NCBI GenBank assembly: GCA_050291245.1
Contig: JBNKJP010000064.1
Coordinates: forward strand, 1 to 64,000
From: Thiodiazotropha sp050291245
GTDB taxonomy: Bacteria > Pseudomonadota > Gammaproteobacteria > Chromatiales > Chromatiaceae
Length of the DNA stretch: 64,000 nucleotides
Direction of reading: 5' to 3'
Below are positions 62,800 to 64,000 of the stretch, in pieces. Under the pieces are notes generated by a model. The model was not told where the DNA came from. It was given only the letters and a program-made list of their open reading frames with translations, and did no database searches. Numbering within the stretch: the stretch's first letter is position 1; every line of letters starts with the position of its first letter. A program made the position numbers and the translations under genes.

Positions 62800-63774
62800 A
62801 TGTCTTCCAATCTCCTGGCAAACAGCATCGTTCACATCTATCGACTCGATGGGCAGGGCGGCGCTGAATTCCTCTCTCAGTTGCCCGATCTCCCCGCGCC
62901 GATTCTCTGGGTTCACATGCAGAGCGATGATCCGGAGTGCGCCCCGGTGATGACCGGCCTCGGGCTGGGTTCACAGGTGATCGATGTCTTGACCAGCCCG
63001 GAGACCCGGCCCCGCACCACGGCGATGGCGGAAGGGGTTCTGATGGTTCTGCGGGGTGTCAATCTCACCCAGGATGCCGATCCGGAGGATATGATCTCCC
63101 TGAGGATCTGGTTGACCGACCGGCTCATTGTCACGGCGCGTAAGTCTCATCACAGACTGATGACGATACAGGATATCCGCCAGTCCCTGGACGACGGTGT
63201 CGGACCGGGCAGCAGCGGGGAGTTCCTGCTGGAGGTAGTGGAGCGGTTGGTGATCCGTATCGGCCAGGTGGTGAATGAAACCGAGGAGTCCCTGGAAACC
63301 ATCGAAGAGGCGCTGGATAGCCTCAATCCGACCGAGGTCCGGTTTCAACTCACTGAGTTACGCCGCCGCGCGGCTCAGTTGAAACGCTATCTCGCGCCAC
63401 AGCGTGATGCGCTCGATGCCATGTACCGACTGCGTTCAAATCTGCTTGACGAACGTCTGGTGTTTGAGCTGCGGGAGTGGTCGGACCGAACCACCCGCAA
63501 TCTGGAGGATCTGGATCTCGTCCGGGAGCGAGCCATCCTGATGCAGGAGGAGTTGCGCAACCGGGTTGCCGAGCAGCAGAACCAGCGCATGTATGTGCTG
63601 TCCCTGGTTACCGCGATCTTTTTGCCCCTGTCGTTTATCACCGGGATATTCGGCATGAACGTGATGGGATTGCCCGGGGTGGACAATCCCTTGGGTTTTA
63701 TACTCGTTATGGGGGGGATGATGGCACTGGCCCTGGGTGTGGGTGTCTGGATGCGTTTTCGCGATTGGTTATAG
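62800..63774 (+). CDS. CorA-family divalent cation transporter (ZntB-like)
   Basis: The 324-residue protein has a large N-terminal cytosolic domain with a long coiled helix (about 150-255). Two C-terminal membrane helices follow, the first closing with the ion-selectivity motif FITGIFGMNVMGLPG. The sequence around ETRPRTTAMAEGVLMVLRGVN is typical of the ZntB branch, so zinc efflux or uptake is more likely than magnesium. It is monocistronic and lies next to the DnaA-box region at the right edge. Confidence 0.88.
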   Translation: MSSNLLANSIVHIYRLDGQGGAEFLSQLPDLPAPILWVHMQSDDPECAPVMTGLGLGSQVIDVLTSPETRPRTTAMAEGVLMVLRGVNLTQDADPEDMISLRIWLTDRLIVTARKSHHRLMTIQDIRQSLDDGVGPGSSGEFLLEVVERLVIRIGQVVNETEESLETIEEALDSLNPTEVRFQLTELRRRAAQLKRYLAPQRDALDAMYRLRSNLLDERLVFELREWSDRTTRNLEDLDLVRERAILMQEELRNRVAEQQNQRMYVLSLVTAIFLPLSFITGIFGMNVMGLPGVDNPLGFILVMGGMMALALGVGVWMRFRDWL

Positions 63775-63844
63775 CCTGGGAATTTTGCACCATAAGAGGG
63801 CGAGAAGGACGAAAAGGTCCTGTCAGGCCGGGTTTTCGCATTAA

Positions 63845-63885
63845 CAACTTTGTCCACAGTTCCTGTGGATAACTTTGTGGAAACA
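63845..63885. promoter_or_regulatory. Cluster of DnaA-box-like sites
   Basis: TTGTCCACA (63850-63858, plus) and TGTGGATAA (63864-63872, an exact DnaA box on the minus strand) are followed by TGTGGAAAC (7 of 9 matches). From about 63900 the sequence is very AT-rich up to the window edge. Such clusters occur at replication origins and in dnaA promoters. Only three sites are visible, so this may be either, or a regulatory region of a gene just beyond the edge. Confidence 0.5.
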
Positions 63886-64000
63886 AATCTGACAAACGAC
63901 CTTAGTCCTTGTGTCTATTGAATTGTTTTTAAATTGGCCAGTTTTTTGACTGTTTTGTAAATTGTTATGTAATACAATATGTTACAGTTTATTAAAGAGT

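Overview
The window reads as chromosome of a free-living or symbiotic gammaproteobacterium with moderately high GC. Housekeeping genes (argS, priA, pho/pst, feo, glgX), a nine-gene vitamin B12 operon, TonB-dependent uptake and VPLPA-CTERM/SBBP surface proteins are the sort of mix seen in Chromatiales-like sulphur oxidisers. That placement is inference from gene content only. No tRNA, rRNA, CRISPR array or intact insertion sequence was seen.

Layout. 1-1 kb: a partial lipoprotein of propeller type. 1.3-10.5 kb (minus strand): a cobalamin operon led by a cobalamin riboswitch, in the order btuB, btuM, cbiB, cobD, cobQ, cobU, cobT, cobC, cobS. Most of its genes overlap by a few bases. It combines corrinoid uptake across both membranes with cobyric acid amidation, side-chain attachment and nucleotide-loop assembly. 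10.6-12.3 kb: a CLC chloride channel. 12.3-18.7 kb: an AT-richer accessory stretch with an antitoxin relic, a HigBA-like toxin-antitoxin pair plus a DUF6941 gene, two paralogous surface proteins sharing an N-terminal module, and a VPLPA-CTERM protein. 19-22.8 kb: a methyltransferase and a Fur-box-controlled feoABC ferrous iron operon.

23.2-33.9 kb: the most interesting region, AT-richer than its flanks. A minus-strand operon encodes a free-standing ketosynthase, a 1671-residue polyketide synthase (linker-AT-DH-ER-KR-ACP) and an alpha-oxoamine synthase. Converging on it from the plus strand are a dienoyl-CoA-reductase-like flavoenzyme, a small unknown protein and an SRPBCC cyclase-like protein. 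Together they predict a highly reduced polyketide released by decarboxylative condensation with an amino acid, giving a sphingoid-like amino-ketone. I cannot name the product.

34.5-43.8 kb: membrane acyltransferases (OpgC type and acyltransferase-3 type), a cupin, a VCBS/FG-GAP lipoprotein, a large inverted-repeat element, a nuclease gene with three apparent internal deletions, and a secreted alpha/beta hydrolase resembling polyester hydrolases. 43.8-49.3 kb: glgX, yjdM, a SPOR protein, argS and a PilZ protein. 49.4-55.7 kb: phoB-pstS-pstC-pstA-pstB-phoU with Pho boxes and a terminator between pstS and pstC. 55.7-63.8 kb: a chemoreceptor, rhodanese, LysR/VOC divergent pair, priA, a small membrane protein and a CorA/ZntB-like transporter. 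The right edge carries clustered DnaA-box-like sites followed by AT-rich DNA.
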